This document shows, piece after piece, positions 20,698-30,027 of a stretch of DNA of 64,000 bases (the first letter of the stretch is position 1; every line of letters starts with the position of its first letter). The DNA is from Nitrosospira multiformis (GTDB lineage: Bacteria; Pseudomonadota; Gammaproteobacteria; Burkholderiales; Nitrosomonadaceae): assembly GCF_900111585.1 (NCBI RefSeq), contig NZ_FOHI01000002.1:434001-498000 (forward strand). Reading direction: 5' to 3'. Under the pieces are notes generated by a model. That model saw only the letters and a list, made by a program, of their open reading frames with translations, had not been told where the DNA came from and did no database searches. The position numbers and the translations under genes were made by a program.

Positions 20698-21426
20698 TTA
20701 TAGATTGAGTTGAATTTCCCGTTCCGCGATGGAAGGCTCGAAGCCGCGCGTCTCGTAATACTTGAATATCGCCTCCACCACCTCTGCCGGCTCGTCGATT
20801 ACCTGGATCAGATCCATATCTTCAGGGGCGATCATGCCCTCCGCGACGAGTACATTCTGCAGCCACTCGAGCATGCCGCGCCAGAAATCCGAACGAACCA
20901 GGATAATGGGCATTCTGCGCGTCTTCCCGGTCTGGACCAGTGTCAGCGCTTCCATCAGTTCATCCAGTGTGCCGAACCCGCCGGGGAGCACTACATAGGC
21001 TGTCGCGAGTTTGACGAACATGTATTTGCGCGCAAAAAAATGGCGAAACGTCTGGCTGACGTCCTGATAAACATTCCGGTGCTGCTCGTGCGGCAGCTGG
21101 ATATTCAGTCCGATACTGGGGGACTCGCCATAATAGGCCCCCTTGTTCGCGGCTTCCATGATCCCCGGACCCCCACCGGAAATGACGGAAAAGCCTGCGT
21201 CAGAGAGTTGCCGCGCAATCTGCTCGGTTAACTCATAGTAGGGATGATCAGGGAGGGTGCGGGCACTGCCGAAAATACTGACCGCGGGCATGACGGAATG
21301 GAGACGCTCCGTTGCCTCGACAAATTCTGCCATAATCCCGAACACGCGCCAGGATTCACGTCCTGACCATGCCTTCTCCTGGAAATCGTTTGTCATGGTA
21401 CGGGCTGCTTTGTTTTTCAGGCTCAT
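20698..21426 (-). CDS. LOG-family protein (TIGR00730-type nucleotide phosphoribohydrolase)
   Basis: 242 aa Rossmann-like protein with the two family motifs GGGPGIMEAANKGA and PGGFGTLDELMEALT. Relatives cleave nucleoside monophosphates to base and ribose-5-phosphate, as in cytokinin activation; in bacteria the physiological substrate is usually unknown. Divergent from polA: only 21 nt lie between the two start codons. Confidence 0.88.
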   Translation of the reverse strand: MSLKNKAARTMTNDFQEKAWSGRESWRVFGIMAEFVEATERLHSVMPAVSIFGSARTLPDHPYYELTEQIARQLSDAGFSVISGGGPGIMEAANKGAYYGESPSIGLNIQLPHEQHRNVYQDVSQTFRHFFARKYMFVKLATAYVVLPGGFGTLDELMEALTLVQTGKTRRMPIILVRSDFWRGMLEWLQNVLVAEGMIAPEDMDLIQVIDEPAEVVEAIFKYYETRGFEPSIAEREIQLNL

Positions 21427-21447
21427 CGGAAAACCTTTGGAAGTTAA

Positions 21448-24165
21448 ATGAAAACACTACTGCTGGTCGATGGTTCATCTTATCTGTATCGCGCTTTTCA
21501 CGCGCTGCCCGATTTCCGCAACCGCAATAACGAGCCGACCGGTGCAGTCTATGGCGTGCTGAATATGCTGCGCCGCTTGCACAAGGATTATCAGGCCGAT
21601 TATAGCGCTTGCGTATTTGATGCAAAAGGCAAGACTTTCCGCGATGAGCTCTACGCCGAGTACAAGGCGAACCGGCCGCCCATGCCCGACGAGCTTGCCG
21701 CCCAGATTGCGCCGCTCGTGGAATGCATAAATGCGATGGGATGGCCGATGCTTTCTGTGGAAGGAGTAGAGGCGGATGATGTGATCGGCACGCTGGTGAA
21801 ACAGGCGGAATGCGAGAACATGCGCTGCATCATTTCGACCGGCGACAAAGACATTGCGCAACTGGTGAACCCGCAGGTGACCCTCGTCAATACCATGACG
21901 AATGAAATGCTTGATGAAGCCGGTGTGCTCGGACGTTTCGGCGTACCCCCGGAACGCATGCTCGACTATCTGGCGCTGGTGGGCGACGCGGTTGACAATA
22001 TCCCCGGCGTGGCGAAGGTGGGACCAAAAACCGCGGTGAAGTGGCTCAATCAATATGGGACACTCGACAACCTGCTTGTCCACGCTGGCGAAATAGGCGG
22101 GGTAGTAGGGGAGAATCTGCGCAATGCCCTGGACTGGTTGAGCAGATCGCGGCAACTGCTCTCCATCAAGTGCGACGTTTCGTTGCCAGTCAGCCTGCAT
22201 GATCTCGGACCCCAGCCCCCGGACACGATAAAGCTCGCGGAGTTGTACGAGCGGCTGGATTTCAAGAGCTGGTTGCGCGAACTGCAACAGGAATCCCAGG
22301 CGGAAGGAGGCGCTGATGCGCTTTCTGCGGATTCAGCCCAGGCAGGCTCGAGTCTGGTGCAGGCCGATTATCAGGCCATTCTTACCCCGGAGCAACTTGA
22401 TGAGTGGATGATGCGAATCGCCGCGGCGCCGCTCGTTTCACTCGACACCGAAACGACCGGGCTTGATCCGATGCGCGCCGAGCTGGTGGGTATCTCGTTT
22501 TCCGTGGAACCGCATCACGGGGGCTATATACCGCTGGGACATCGTTATACCGGGGCCCCCAGCCAGTTGCCGCTCGACTTTGTACTCGAAAAGCTCAAAC
22601 CCTGGCTGACGGACCCCTCCGCCCCCAAACTGGGGCAGAACCTGAAGTTTGACAGGCACGTGTTCGCCAATCACGGCATCGGGTTGAAAGGAATCGTTCA
22701 CGACACGCTGCTGCAATCCTATGTCTTCGAATCCCATCGCCCGCACGATATGGACAACCTTGCGCTGCGGCATCTGGGCATCAAAACCATCACCTATGAT
22801 GAAGTTACCGGCAAGGGAGCTGCCCGAATAGGTTTCGAGCAGGTGGATATCGAACGCGCTGCGCAATATGCAGCCGAGGATGCGGATATCACGCTGCAGC
22901 TGCACCAGCATCTGTATGCTGAAATTGACAACGATGCAAAGCTCGACCATATCTACCGCACACTGGAAATGCCCGTGATGGATGTCTTGTTCGAGATGGA
23001 GCGCAACGGCGTGCTGCTGGATCTCAAATTGCTGGAAACGCAAAGCCGTGAGCTCGGCGAGAAAATGCTGGCGCTGGAGGAGCGCGCCTGCACTATTGCC
23101 GGACTGCCATTCAACCTGAATTCACCCAAACAGATTCAGGAAATCCTGTTTGACAGACTCAAGCTGCCTGTCATGAAAAAAACGCCGAGCGGCGTTCCTT
23201 CCACGGACGAAGATGTGCTGCAAAAGCTCGCACTCGATTATCCGCTCGCCAGGGCTCTGCTGGATTATCGCGGTCTTGCCAAACTCAAGTCGACTTACAC
23301 CGACAAACTGCCGCGCATGGTGCATCCCGTTACTGGAAGAGTGCACACCAATTATGCTCAGGCTGTCGCGGTGACGGGCAGGCTCGCCAGTAACGAACCG
23401 AACCTGCAGAACATACCCATTCGCACTGCCGAAGGGCGGCGTATCCGCGAAGCATTCATTGCCCCGAGCGGATACAGGATCATTTCCGCGGATTATTCAC
23501 AGATCGAATTACGCATCATGGCGCACATTTCACAGGATGCCGGACTGCTCAAGGCCTTTGCACAAGGGGAAGATATCCATCGCGCCACGGGGTCCGAGAT
23601 ATTCGGCGTTCCCCTGGAAACAGTGAGCAGCGAACAGCGCAGGTACGCAAAGATCATCAATTTCGGCCTGATTTACGGCATGTCGGAATTCGGGCTCTCG
23701 ACGCAACTCGGCATTGAGCGGGCCGCGGCCAGAACCTATATGGACCGCTATTTTTCCCGCTATCCAGGAGTGGCGGACTACATGCAGCGGACACGAAAAA
23801 CTGCAAGGGAAAACCGCTATGTGGAGACCGTTTTCGGGCGGCGGCTGTGGCTGTCGGAGATCAACAGTTCCAACGGCATGCGCCGCCAGGCGGCGGAACG
23901 CGCTGCCATCAATGCGCCCATGCAGGGTACTGCCGCGGATATCATCAAGCTCGCGATGATAGAAGTGCATGGCTGGCTGCGGCGGCATAACCTGCGCAGC
24001 AAACTCATCATGCAGGTCCATGACGAACTGGTATTGGAGGTGCCGGAAAATGAAATCGAGACGATAAAGCGCGAGCTGCCGCTGCTCATGGGCAATGTGG
24101 CGCAACTTCAGGTGCCGTTATTGGTGGAAGTAGGCATCGGACCAAATTGGGAGCAGGCGCATTGA
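21448..24165 (+). CDS. polA: DNA polymerase I
   Basis: 905 aa. The 5'-3' exonuclease domain (about 1-280) starts LLLVDGSSYLYRAFHALP. The 3'-5' exonuclease domain follows with an intact SLDTETTGLD site, so proofreading is likely kept. The polymerase domain has motif A (ADYSQIELRIMAH), the O helix (RRYAKIINFGLIYGMS) and motif C (VHDELVLEV). GGAAG lies just ahead of the ATG. Confidence 0.97.
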   Translation: MKTLLLVDGSSYLYRAFHALPDFRNRNNEPTGAVYGVLNMLRRLHKDYQADYSACVFDAKGKTFRDELYAEYKANRPPMPDELAAQIAPLVECINAMGWPMLSVEGVEADDVIGTLVKQAECENMRCIISTGDKDIAQLVNPQVTLVNTMTNEMLDEAGVLGRFGVPPERMLDYLALVGDAVDNIPGVAKVGPKTAVKWLNQYGTLDNLLVHAGEIGGVVGENLRNALDWLSRSRQLLSIKCDVSLPVSLHDLGPQPPDTIKLAELYERLDFKSWLRELQQESQAEGGADALSADSAQAGSSLVQADYQAILTPEQLDEWMMRIAAAPLVSLDTETTGLDPMRAELVGISFSVEPHHGGYIPLGHRYTGAPSQLPLDFVLEKLKPWLTDPSAPKLGQNLKFDRHVFANHGIGLKGIVHDTLLQSYVFESHRPHDMDNLALRHLGIKTITYDEVTGKGAARIGFEQVDIERAAQYAAEDADITLQLHQHLYAEIDNDAKLDHIYRTLEMPVMDVLFEMERNGVLLDLKLLETQSRELGEKMLALEERACTIAGLPFNLNSPKQIQEILFDRLKLPVMKKTPSGVPSTDEDVLQKLALDYPLARALLDYRGLAKLKSTYTDKLPRMVHPVTGRVHTNYAQAVAVTGRLASNEPNLQNIPIRTAEGRRIREAFIAPSGYRIISADYSQIELRIMAHISQDAGLLKAFAQGEDIHRATGSEIFGVPLETVSSEQRRYAKIINFGLIYGMSEFGLSTQLGIERAAARTYMDRYFSRYPGVADYMQRTRKTARENRYVETVFGRRLWLSEINSSNGMRRQAAERAAINAPMQGTAADIIKLAMIEVHGWLRRHNLRSKLIMQVHDELVLEVPENEIETIKRELPLLMGNVAQLQVPLLVEVGIGPNWEQAH

Positions 24166-24204
24166 ACACAGGGGTGAAAAGAGCGGGAAGGGGAGAAGTA
24201 TCGC

Positions 24205-24234
24205 TTGCTAAATTGCTGAAAATTGCCGTAAAAT
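24205..24234 (+). promoter_or_regulatory. promoter of rpsP-rimM-trmD-rplS
   Basis: TTGCTA (24205-24210), an 18-nt spacer, TAAAAT (24229-24234), about 40 nt ahead of the rpsP ATG. Each hexamer is two or fewer changes from the sigma-70 consensus. Confidence 0.55.
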
Positions 24235-24273
24235 CACACCCTTTTCGATTTTGGACCTCCATAGGCAATTTAC

Positions 24274-24537
24274 ATGGTCATTATTCGACTGGCGCGAGGC
24301 GGCGCAAAAAAACGCCCGTTTTTCAATATGGTCGTAGCAGATTCACGCAATGCGCGTGATGGCAAGTTTATCGAGCGCGTCGGTTTTTATAACCCGCGCG
24401 CAGCCGAGGGTGAGGAATCGCTTCGCGTCAAGCTGGATCGCGTCACCTATTGGCAATCAAAAGGTGCGCAACCGTCAGATACCGTGAAAAAGCTGATCAA
24501 GCAGTTTGGTTCCACGCAAGAAGTCGCAGGAAGCTGA
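24274..24537 (+). CDS. rpsP: 30S ribosomal protein S16
   Basis: 87 aa. Begins [25 protein letters not shown] and keeps the [12 protein letters not shown]-like block ([14 protein letters not shown]). First gene of the conserved rpsP-rimM-trmD-rplS operon. Confidence 0.97.
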   Translation: MVIIRLARGGAKKRPFFNMVVADSRNARDGKFIERVGFYNPRAAEGEESLRVKLDRVTYWQSKGAQPSDTVKKLIKQFGSTQEVAGS

Positions 24538-24559
24538 ACCAGGCCAATCCGCCGAACCA

Positions 24560-25066
24560 ATGGTGATAATGGGCCGCGTTGCCGGTCCATATGCGGTAGC
24601 AGGCTGGATCAAGGTTTTTCCCTATACTGAATATGTGGATGGCTTGCTGGATTACCCGGACTGGTGGCTGGGCAGTGAGGGCGGCAAATGGCACAAATTC
24701 AAAGTGATCGAGGGCGGGGTTCATGGGAAGGTATTGCTGGCTTCACTTGAACGATGTGCCGATCGTGATGCGGCTGCGCGACTGAAGGGACTGAAGATCG
24801 CCATTCCTCGCAGGCTGTTGCCGGCATTGCCGGAGAGCGGCGAGGAAGGTTATTACTGGTCGGATCTCGTCGGGCTTGCAGTCATCAACTTGCAGGGTGA
24901 GGCGCTGGGTAAGGTGGCAGGACTGCTGGAAACCGGAGCGAACGATGTGCTTCAGGTGCAAAACCCGGGAGAAACCGAAAGACTGATACCTTTCATTGAC
25001 CAGGTGATCATTAAAGTCGATCTGGCAGCGGGTCGGATTACGGTGAATTGGGGGCTGGACTACTGA
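24560..25066 (+). CDS. rimM: ribosome maturation factor RimM
   Basis: 168 aa 16S rRNA processing factor. N-terminal barrel starts [23 protein letters not shown], and the C-terminal PRC barrel includes [11 protein letters not shown] and [12 protein letters not shown] at 24560 gives the usual length and lies 23 nt after rpsP. A TTG at 24506 would overlap rpsP and add 18 residues without homology. Confidence 0.94.
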   Translation: MVIMGRVAGPYAVAGWIKVFPYTEYVDGLLDYPDWWLGSEGGKWHKFKVIEGGVHGKVLLASLERCADRDAAARLKGLKIAIPRRLLPALPESGEEGYYWSDLVGLAVINLQGEALGKVAGLLETGANDVLQVQNPGETERLIPFIDQVIIKVDLAAGRITVNWGLDY

Positions 25067-25068
25067 TT

Positions 25069-25839
25069 ATGACGTTCGATTTCGACGTTATCACCCTGTT
25101 CCCCGAAATGTTCAACGCTGTAACCAGGTACGGAGTAACCGGGCGGGCGAATGAAAATGCCATTTATCGCCTGTATACATGGAATCCGCGGGAATTTACC
25201 GAGGACAATTATCGCAGGGTGGACGACCGGCCCTACGGGGGCGGACCTGGCATGGTAATGCTGGCGGAGCCCCTGGAAAAAGCGATAACTGCTGCCAGGG
25301 AAAGGCAAAGAGCCTGTGGTATCAGCAGCACGAAAGTAATTTATCTGTCACCTCAGGGAAGACCCCTGAACCAGAACATGGTGACGGAATTGAGCGAATT
25401 ATCCGCATTGGTGCTGCTGGCAGGCCGTTATGAAGGAGTGGATGAGCGGCTGATCGAACGTCAGGTGGACTATGAGATTTCCATCGGGGATTATGTCGTA
25501 TCCGGCGGTGAACTGGCGTCGATGGTGCTCATGGATTGTCTGGTGCGGCAGTTGCCCGGCGTATTGGGAGATCCGGAATCCGCGAATCAGGATTCCTTTA
25601 CAGCAGGTTTGCTGGATTTTCCCCACTACACCCGGCCGGAGGTCTATCGGGGAAGCGTAGTGCCCGAGGTCTTATTGTCCGGAAATCACGCCAGGATTGA
25701 ACGCTGGCGGCTACAGCAGTCCCTGGGAAGAACATGGTTGCGGCGGCCCGACCTGCTGGCATTGAAAATGGAGAAAGGCCTCACCGCGGAAGAGCGGAAA
25801 TTGTTGGAAGAATTCCAGCACGCATACGAAGCGAATTGA
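25069..25839 (+). CDS. trmD: tRNA (guanine-N1-)-methyltransferase
   Basis: 256 aa SPOUT methyltransferase that makes m1G37 in tRNA. Starts [15 protein letters not shown]; the knotted SAM site is seen as [14 protein letters not shown] and [16 protein letters not shown] at 25069 is 2 nt after the rimM stop. Confidence 0.97.
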   Translation: MTFDFDVITLFPEMFNAVTRYGVTGRANENAIYRLYTWNPREFTEDNYRRVDDRPYGGGPGMVMLAEPLEKAITAARERQRACGISSTKVIYLSPQGRPLNQNMVTELSELSALVLLAGRYEGVDERLIERQVDYEISIGDYVVSGGELASMVLMDCLVRQLPGVLGDPESANQDSFTAGLLDFPHYTRPEVYRGSVVPEVLLSGNHARIERWRLQQSLGRTWLRRPDLLALKMEKGLTAEERKLLEEFQHAYEAN

Positions 25840-25893
25840 GTGCCAAATTGGAAGTTACCGAAACGCAAGGAATATAAGGCAAGGAGTCACGAA

Positions 25894-26301
25894 ATGAATC
25901 TGATCGAGCAACTTGAAAGCGAAGAAATCAGCCGCCTGGGCAAGACAATTCCCGATTTTGCCCCTGGAGATACGGTTGTCGTCAACGTCAAGGTGGTGGA
26001 AGGGGAGCGAAAACGCATTCAGGCGTACGAGGGTACCGTCATTGCCAAGCGTAACCGTGGTCTCAATTCTGCCTTTACCGTGCGCAAGGTATCCAGCGGG
26101 GAGGGAGTGGAAAGGACTTTTCAGACATATTCTCCCCTGATTGCGAGCATAGAGATCAAACGCCGGGGGGCAGTGCGTCGCGCCAAGCTTTATTATCTCC
26201 GCGATCGTTCCGGCAAATCTGCTCGCATTCGCGAAAAACTGCCGGCTCGCGCTTCAGCCAGGAAGGCTGAAAACGGAACGCAAAAGACCGAGCAGGCTTA
26301 A
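25894..26301 (+). CDS. rplS: 50S ribosomal protein L19
   Basis: 135 aa. Begins [28 protein letters not shown]; conserved [23 protein letters not shown] and [24 protein letters not shown] follow. ATG at 25894 has AAGGAG about 7 nt upstream; the frame opens 18 codons earlier without homology. Somewhat longer basic tail than the E. coli protein. Confidence 0.96.
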   Translation: MNLIEQLESEEISRLGKTIPDFAPGDTVVVNVKVVEGERKRIQAYEGTVIAKRNRGLNSAFTVRKVSSGEGVERTFQTYSPLIASIEIKRRGAVRRAKLYYLRDRSGKSARIREKLPARASARKAENGTQKTEQA

Positions 26302-26335
26302 ACATTAAGCCGGTATTAAGCCGGCTTTAAGCTTC

Positions 26336-26369
26336 AAGGAACCGCTGAGCAGATCTCCAACGGTTCCTT
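26336..26369 (+). terminator. hairpin after rplS, probable terminator
   Basis: Perfect 9-bp inverted repeat AAGGAACCG (26336-26344) / CGGTTCCTT (26361-26369) with a 16-nt loop, 35 nt after the rplS stop. The sequence that follows (TCTCC) is only weakly T-rich, so termination is plausible but not certain. Confidence 0.55.
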
Positions 26370-26635
26370 TCTCCACAGGTGCTCACGGAACGACTTGTAC
26401 GAGGTTACTCTCGTTCATGCTCTTGTGCGCTAGGCACGTTCGTCACTCGGCGCCTCGTCATTCAGGATTGATCCAGAACCCGGCAAAGGTAGCGAAGGTA
26501 AGAGACAGAAGAGACAGCCAAGACAGGATACGCTCGAGTGCCGCAATCAGCGAATTTCGGCCATCAAATTCAGACCATGTCATGGGGTTAAGGCTTCAGC
26601 CCTAACCCCTAGTCCCACTTTTCGCCTCCCAGCGC
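26370..26635. other. non-coding gap with hairpin and REP-like segment
   Basis: About 270 nt without a credible gene, between convergent rplS and the cytochrome gene. It contains a segment reading GTCATTCAGGATTGATCCAG (from about 26458), resembling dispersed imperfect palindromes of many proteobacterial genomes. At 26584-26609 there is a strong hairpin, GGGGTTA-AGGC-TTCA-GCC-C-TAACCCC, one mismatch, just past the cytochrome gene's stop codon and without a T run. Confidence 0.5.
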
Positions 26636-27229
26636 TTAATTCTGCTTTGGCTGTGGCTTGTTTTCGATTTCCTTGTGCCAGATATCATAAACCTCATCGG
26701 GCCAGAGCGATTTGATCCAGACGATCACGTCCCCGATCTGCTGGTTTGTCAGTTTTTCCTTCCAGGCAGGCATGGCGCCATCCACGCTGCCATCCTGAAT
26801 CATTTTTTCCAACGTTTCCGTTGAGTGATGCCAGGCGTGAGCGCTGCCATCCAATGGCGGCGGAGGATACCGGCCATCCGGTCCCGGGGTACGCCAACCC
26901 GATGTAGCTTCACCGTTCGGTCCGTGACAACTTGCACAATTCTTTCTATAAATCTCTTCGCCGCGCTTGATTCTTTCCGGCGCCAGCTTGCGTGCGGCGA
27001 GGTTTTTAGGCTGCTCCACCTGAGCAGCGGCAGGTGGGGTTGGTTCAGCCGGAACCGTACTGGACCCGGCAGCAGGAGGTGCGGAAAGTGCGGGCGGCGT
27101 CTCGGATGGCGCGGTCTCCGTGGCGGAAGGCGGTGTGGTTGAGGATGGCGCGGCGAGCTGCTTCGGCTCGCCGCATCCCGCGATCAGTCCAATCGTCATG
27201 CTTGCCAGGAGCAATACCCGCATATTCAT
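26636..27229 (-). CDS. mono-haem cytochrome c lipoprotein
   Basis: 197 aa. The signal peptide ends in a lipobox (LIAGCGEP), so it is probably an anchored periplasmic lipoprotein. A Pro/Ala/Thr-rich linker of about 60 residues follows, then a class I cytochrome c domain with CASCH haem attachment and a distal Met (GAMPAWKEKLT). Start ATG at 27229 or two codons later. It follows the DUF411 and cupredoxin genes on the same strand and may exchange electrons with the cupredoxin (inference). Confidence 0.85.
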   Translation of the reverse strand: MNMRVLLLASMTIGLIAGCGEPKQLAAPSSTTPPSATETAPSETPPALSAPPAAGSSTVPAEPTPPAAAQVEQPKNLAARKLAPERIKRGEEIYRKNCASCHGPNGEATSGWRTPGPDGRYPPPPLDGSAHAWHHSTETLEKMIQDGSVDGAMPAWKEKLTNQQIGDVIVWIKSLWPDEVYDIWHKEIENKPQPKQN

Positions 27230-27348
27230 GATTGTCCGGCTCTCATGCCTGTCACTTTTCCGGTTATCGCTACGGCTATTGCCCGGAATGCCGGGACCCG
27301 CGAGCTTCTTATCGCATACCTCGCTATCGCTCCATGATCTGAGGCTCC

Positions 27349-27822
27349 TCATTTGAGTCTCATCACAGATGTTTTCGGATCAGAGGGAAGATGACGGCTG
27401 TAAATCGATGTCTCCCCCTTTTTGTTAATCAGAAGTACATCGTACGGATCGTTACGCTCGCCTTCCATTCCAGGGGAACCATGCGGCATGCCGGGAGCAG
27501 CCAGGCCGATGGCGCGGGGACGCTCCTTGAGAAGTCGTTTGACATCTTGTGCAGGCACGTGTCCTTCAATTGCATAGCCGTCGACCAGCGCGGTGTGACA
27601 TGAACCGAGTGCAGGGGCGATACCTGCCTGCTCACGGGCCTCCTTGTTGCCTACATCATGGGTGTTTACGGTAAACCCATTGGCACGCATATGATCGACC
27701 CACTTCGCGCAGCACTTGCAGGTGGAACTTTTATAAACGTCAACCGTGGCGGAAGCATAAGCGCCGCCCGCAAAGGCAGCAAACATGATTCCAGCTAATA
27801 CTGCATGTCTCGATATTTTCAT
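27349..27822 (-). CDS. DUF411 metal-binding protein
   Basis: 157 aa periplasmic protein: signal peptide MKISRHAVLAGIMFAAFAGGAYA, then the DUF411 domain with a CKCC motif (STCKCCAKWVDHMRANGF) and GSCHTALVDGYAIEGHVPA. The family is tied to copper handling; mechanism is poorly known. Its ATG overlaps the cupredoxin stop by 4 nt, so the two are cotranslated. Confidence 0.88.
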   Translation of the reverse strand: MKISRHAVLAGIMFAAFAGGAYASATVDVYKSSTCKCCAKWVDHMRANGFTVNTHDVGNKEAREQAGIAPALGSCHTALVDGYAIEGHVPAQDVKRLLKERPRAIGLAAPGMPHGSPGMEGERNDPYDVLLINKKGETSIYSRHLPSDPKTSVMRLK

Positions 27823-28283
27823 TTCGCTCCTACTGTGATTGTGCCTTTCATACCTGGGAAATTCATACCTTTGAAGTGGCCGGGCAGCGGGCAGGCAAAA
27901 TTTACTGTGCCTGCTTCCGTGAAATGCCACACCAGCGCCCCGGTCTTACCCGGCTCGACCGAGACCATATCCGGCTCGTCCGGATGCGCATGGTCAGGGT
28001 GTTTTTTCAGCATTTTACCATGCTTGTCAATTTCTTCCGCAGTGCCGATCATCATCTCGTGCTTTTTCTTGCCCAGGTTCGTGATTAGAAATTTTATGGT
28101 TTCACCTTGTTTCACATTGATCGCGTCAGGTTTGAAGCGGTTATCCACCGCAGTTATTTCAACGATCCGGGAAACCTCACTGGGGTCACCCGGCTTTCCT
28201 AGGGCTTCCGTGTCCTCCTGAGCAAGGGCGTCGATCGAAACCAGGCCGAGGCTTAAAGCAGATGCGATCAGAAACTTCTTCAT
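27819..28283 (-). CDS. type I copper protein (cupredoxin)
   Basis: 154 aa. Signal peptide ends at ALAQ. Cupredoxin fold with the blue-copper ligands visible: His in KKKHEMMIG, then Cys, His and Met in CPLPGHFKGM. A His/Asp-rich insert (KKHPDHAHPDEPDM) lies between the ligand strands and could bind extra metal. A good ribosome site (AAGGAG) precedes the ATG. First gene of the copper cluster. Confidence 0.9.
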   Translation of the reverse strand: MKKFLIASALSLGLVSIDALAQEDTEALGKPGDPSEVSRIVEITAVDNRFKPDAINVKQGETIKFLITNLGKKKHEMMIGTAEEIDKHGKMLKKHPDHAHPDEPDMVSVEPGKTGALVWHFTEAGTVNFACPLPGHFKGMNFPGMKGTITVGAK

Positions 28284-28460
28284 GAGATTTTCTCCTTTCT
28301 ATGCGAGGTCCCGCTTAGCCCTCTTCAAGCAATCGTTTTTTTATTCTTCTTGCAAGTCCAATATAGCAAAGAAATGTCTACTTGCCGCGATAGACTGAAA
28401 ACGCGGTTTTGGAGTTCCGCGAAGCATCCTGTTGTCTCCGCTTTGCATAGGGTCGCAATC

Positions 28461-29432
28461 TCACCGCAACCATCCCTTGCGTTTTATGTATATAAGTGGC
28501 AGCAGCGCAGCCGATACCGTCAGCCCCATCGAATAGATGAATCCGTATTCCCACGCGAGTTCCGGCATTACGGCGAAGTTCATGCCGTAAAAGGTGCCCA
28601 CCAGCGTGGGCGGCAGGAAGACTGCGGTGATGATGGTGAAGACCTTGACGATCTGGTTCTGCTTGATGTTGAGAATATTCGTGACCGCATTCTGCAGATA
28701 CCGCACTTTCTCGTGCTCGAAGTAGGCATGTTCCTTTACGCCGGCCACGTCTTCGGCCAGTTCCGTGGTCAATACCTGCAGCTCTGCCTCGGCCACGTTG
28801 TCGATCTCGCCACTCAAGTAGCGCACGGTGCGCGCCAGCGACAACTGGGCTTCCAGGCAGCGCGAAATAATATCTTCCTTTTCATTCAGGTCTTGCATGG
28901 TTTCTATCAGATCAGGCACACCCAGTTCCCTGCCCTGCGCATTGTATCCATCCGATATTTCGGAAATCTCTTCTGCGCTTCGCTCCAGTTCATCCGCGAG
29001 ACGATCTATTACCGTATCCGCGCTGTCATTGGCCACCTGCAACAATAGTCGAAGTACCGATTTCGGATTCCGGGAATGATTCGGCTTGCGATTCATGCGC
29101 TGCAATGCCGTGTCGAACGGGTGAAAATCGGGGTCCTGGCAGAGAATCGCCACCAGTTGCTCGCCCAGCATGAAAGTTACATCACCAAAGCTCGGCGTCC
29201 CGTTGCTGCCCAGACGGAGGAGTTTGGCGCGCATGTACATGAAGGTTCCATCATCGAAGACGCTGCCTGCCTGCGGTGTGGTGTCGATGCCGAAGCGCTG
29301 CTTCAGACACACAATGTCCTCGGGCATCGGCGCATTGATCTCCAGCCAGACAACATGCTCGTCGCCCTCCCGCCGCGGCAGGCCGTGAATGATGCAGAGT
29401 GAGTGATTATCCCTCACAACACTGCGAATCAT
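28461..29432 (-). CDS. CorA-family divalent cation transporter
   Basis: 323 aa. Large cytoplasmic alpha/beta domain, a long helix, and two C-terminal membrane helices joined by the signature loop GMNF (YGMNFAVMPELAWEYGF). The motif identifies the CorA/ZntB superfamily but does not by itself give the metal (Mg, Co, Ni or Zn). AAGGAGG lies 8 nt ahead of the ATG. Confidence 0.88.
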   Translation of the reverse strand: MIRSVVRDNHSLCIIHGLPRREGDEHVVWLEINAPMPEDIVCLKQRFGIDTTPQAGSVFDDGTFMYMRAKLLRLGSNGTPSFGDVTFMLGEQLVAILCQDPDFHPFDTALQRMNRKPNHSRNPKSVLRLLLQVANDSADTVIDRLADELERSAEEISEISDGYNAQGRELGVPDLIETMQDLNEKEDIISRCLEAQLSLARTVRYLSGEIDNVAEAELQVLTTELAEDVAGVKEHAYFEHEKVRYLQNAVTNILNIKQNQIVKVFTIITAVFLPPTLVGTFYGMNFAVMPELAWEYGFIYSMGLTVSAALLPLIYIKRKGWLR

Positions 29433-29476
29433 GATGAACCCTCCTTGTTATGGTGTGGTACCGCCCGAATTTCAGT

Positions 29477-29668
29477 TTATTTTTTTGCTTCGGCTTTTTC
29501 CCGATGGGAGGGCGACATGGAGGATGTGGCTGCTGTCTGCTCCGACGGCTGTATGTAGTGCACGACGGTCATAACGAGTGCGAGCAACAGGTACAGCGCG
29601 ATCACGGCCAGGATGACCTCGTTCTCGAGACTCCTGTTGTCACGCGGTGGGAGATTCTTTCTGAACAT
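29477..29668 (-). CDS. small single-pass membrane protein
   Basis: 63 aa with one central membrane helix (ENEVILAVIALYLLLALVMTVVHYI) and a polar tail rich in Ser/Lys/Glu. ATG at 29668 is chosen for GAGGAG 7 nt upstream. It lies 44 nt ahead of the CorA-type gene and may share its transcript. I do not recognise the family. Confidence 0.6.
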   Translation of the reverse strand: MFRKNLPPRDNRSLENEVILAVIALYLLLALVMTVVHYIQPSEQTAATSSMSPSHREKAEAKK

Positions 29669-29819
29669 GGAGCACTCCTCGTCCATCTCATTGGTAAATA
29701 TTTAATGCAAAATGCCTTTCTTCGGCAAACCTGGTTCATGCACGATATAAATCCAGATTAGCAGAATCACGGTGAGTTTCCGGTAGAGCCGTTACCTGCA
29801 CATGAGCATCGGCTTGACA

Positions 29820-29848
29820 TGGACAAGGTTTTATTCGGCAAGTAGAAT
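29820..29848 (+). promoter_or_regulatory. promoter ahead of the Mn2+ riboswitch
   Basis: TGGACA (29820-29825), 17-nt spacer, TAGAAT (29843-29848). Predicted transcription start near 29855 coincides with the 5' edge of the riboswitch, which supports both calls. Confidence 0.55.
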
Positions 29849-29855
29849 ATTCCCG

Positions 29856-29962
29856 TCATCGGGGAGTAGCCTCCTTCCGTCGAATCGAAGGGCTTGCATC
29901 AACATACTTGACCCGTCCGGTCGTGGTGCAAGCAGTTCCGTGCCTGGCAAGACCTTTGACCA
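29856..29962 (+). promoter_or_regulatory. yybP-ykoY (manganese) riboswitch
   Basis: The conserved pieces of the yybP-ykoY class occur in order: GGGGAGTAGC (29861-29870), a variable hairpin, TCAACATACTTGACC (29899-29913), a second variable hairpin, and TGGCAAGACCTTTGACC (from 29944). This class senses Mn2+ and controls Mn exporters such as MntP and GDT1 proteins. Downstream, GGCCGG (29977-29982) can pair with CCGGCC (30008-30013), directly beside the ribosome site of the next gene, so a translational switch is plausible. Confidence 0.88.
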
Positions 29963-30027
29963 CATTGTCTCCGGAAGGCCGGGGAGAAGCGTGGTCTCGA
30001 TTCTTGTCCGGCCTGGAGCGTAAGAAC

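Noticed and set aside
26584-26609. Strong hairpin taken as terminator of the cytochrome gene
   Set aside because: Stem is good but no T run follows on the minus strand, so it is only noted within the gap.
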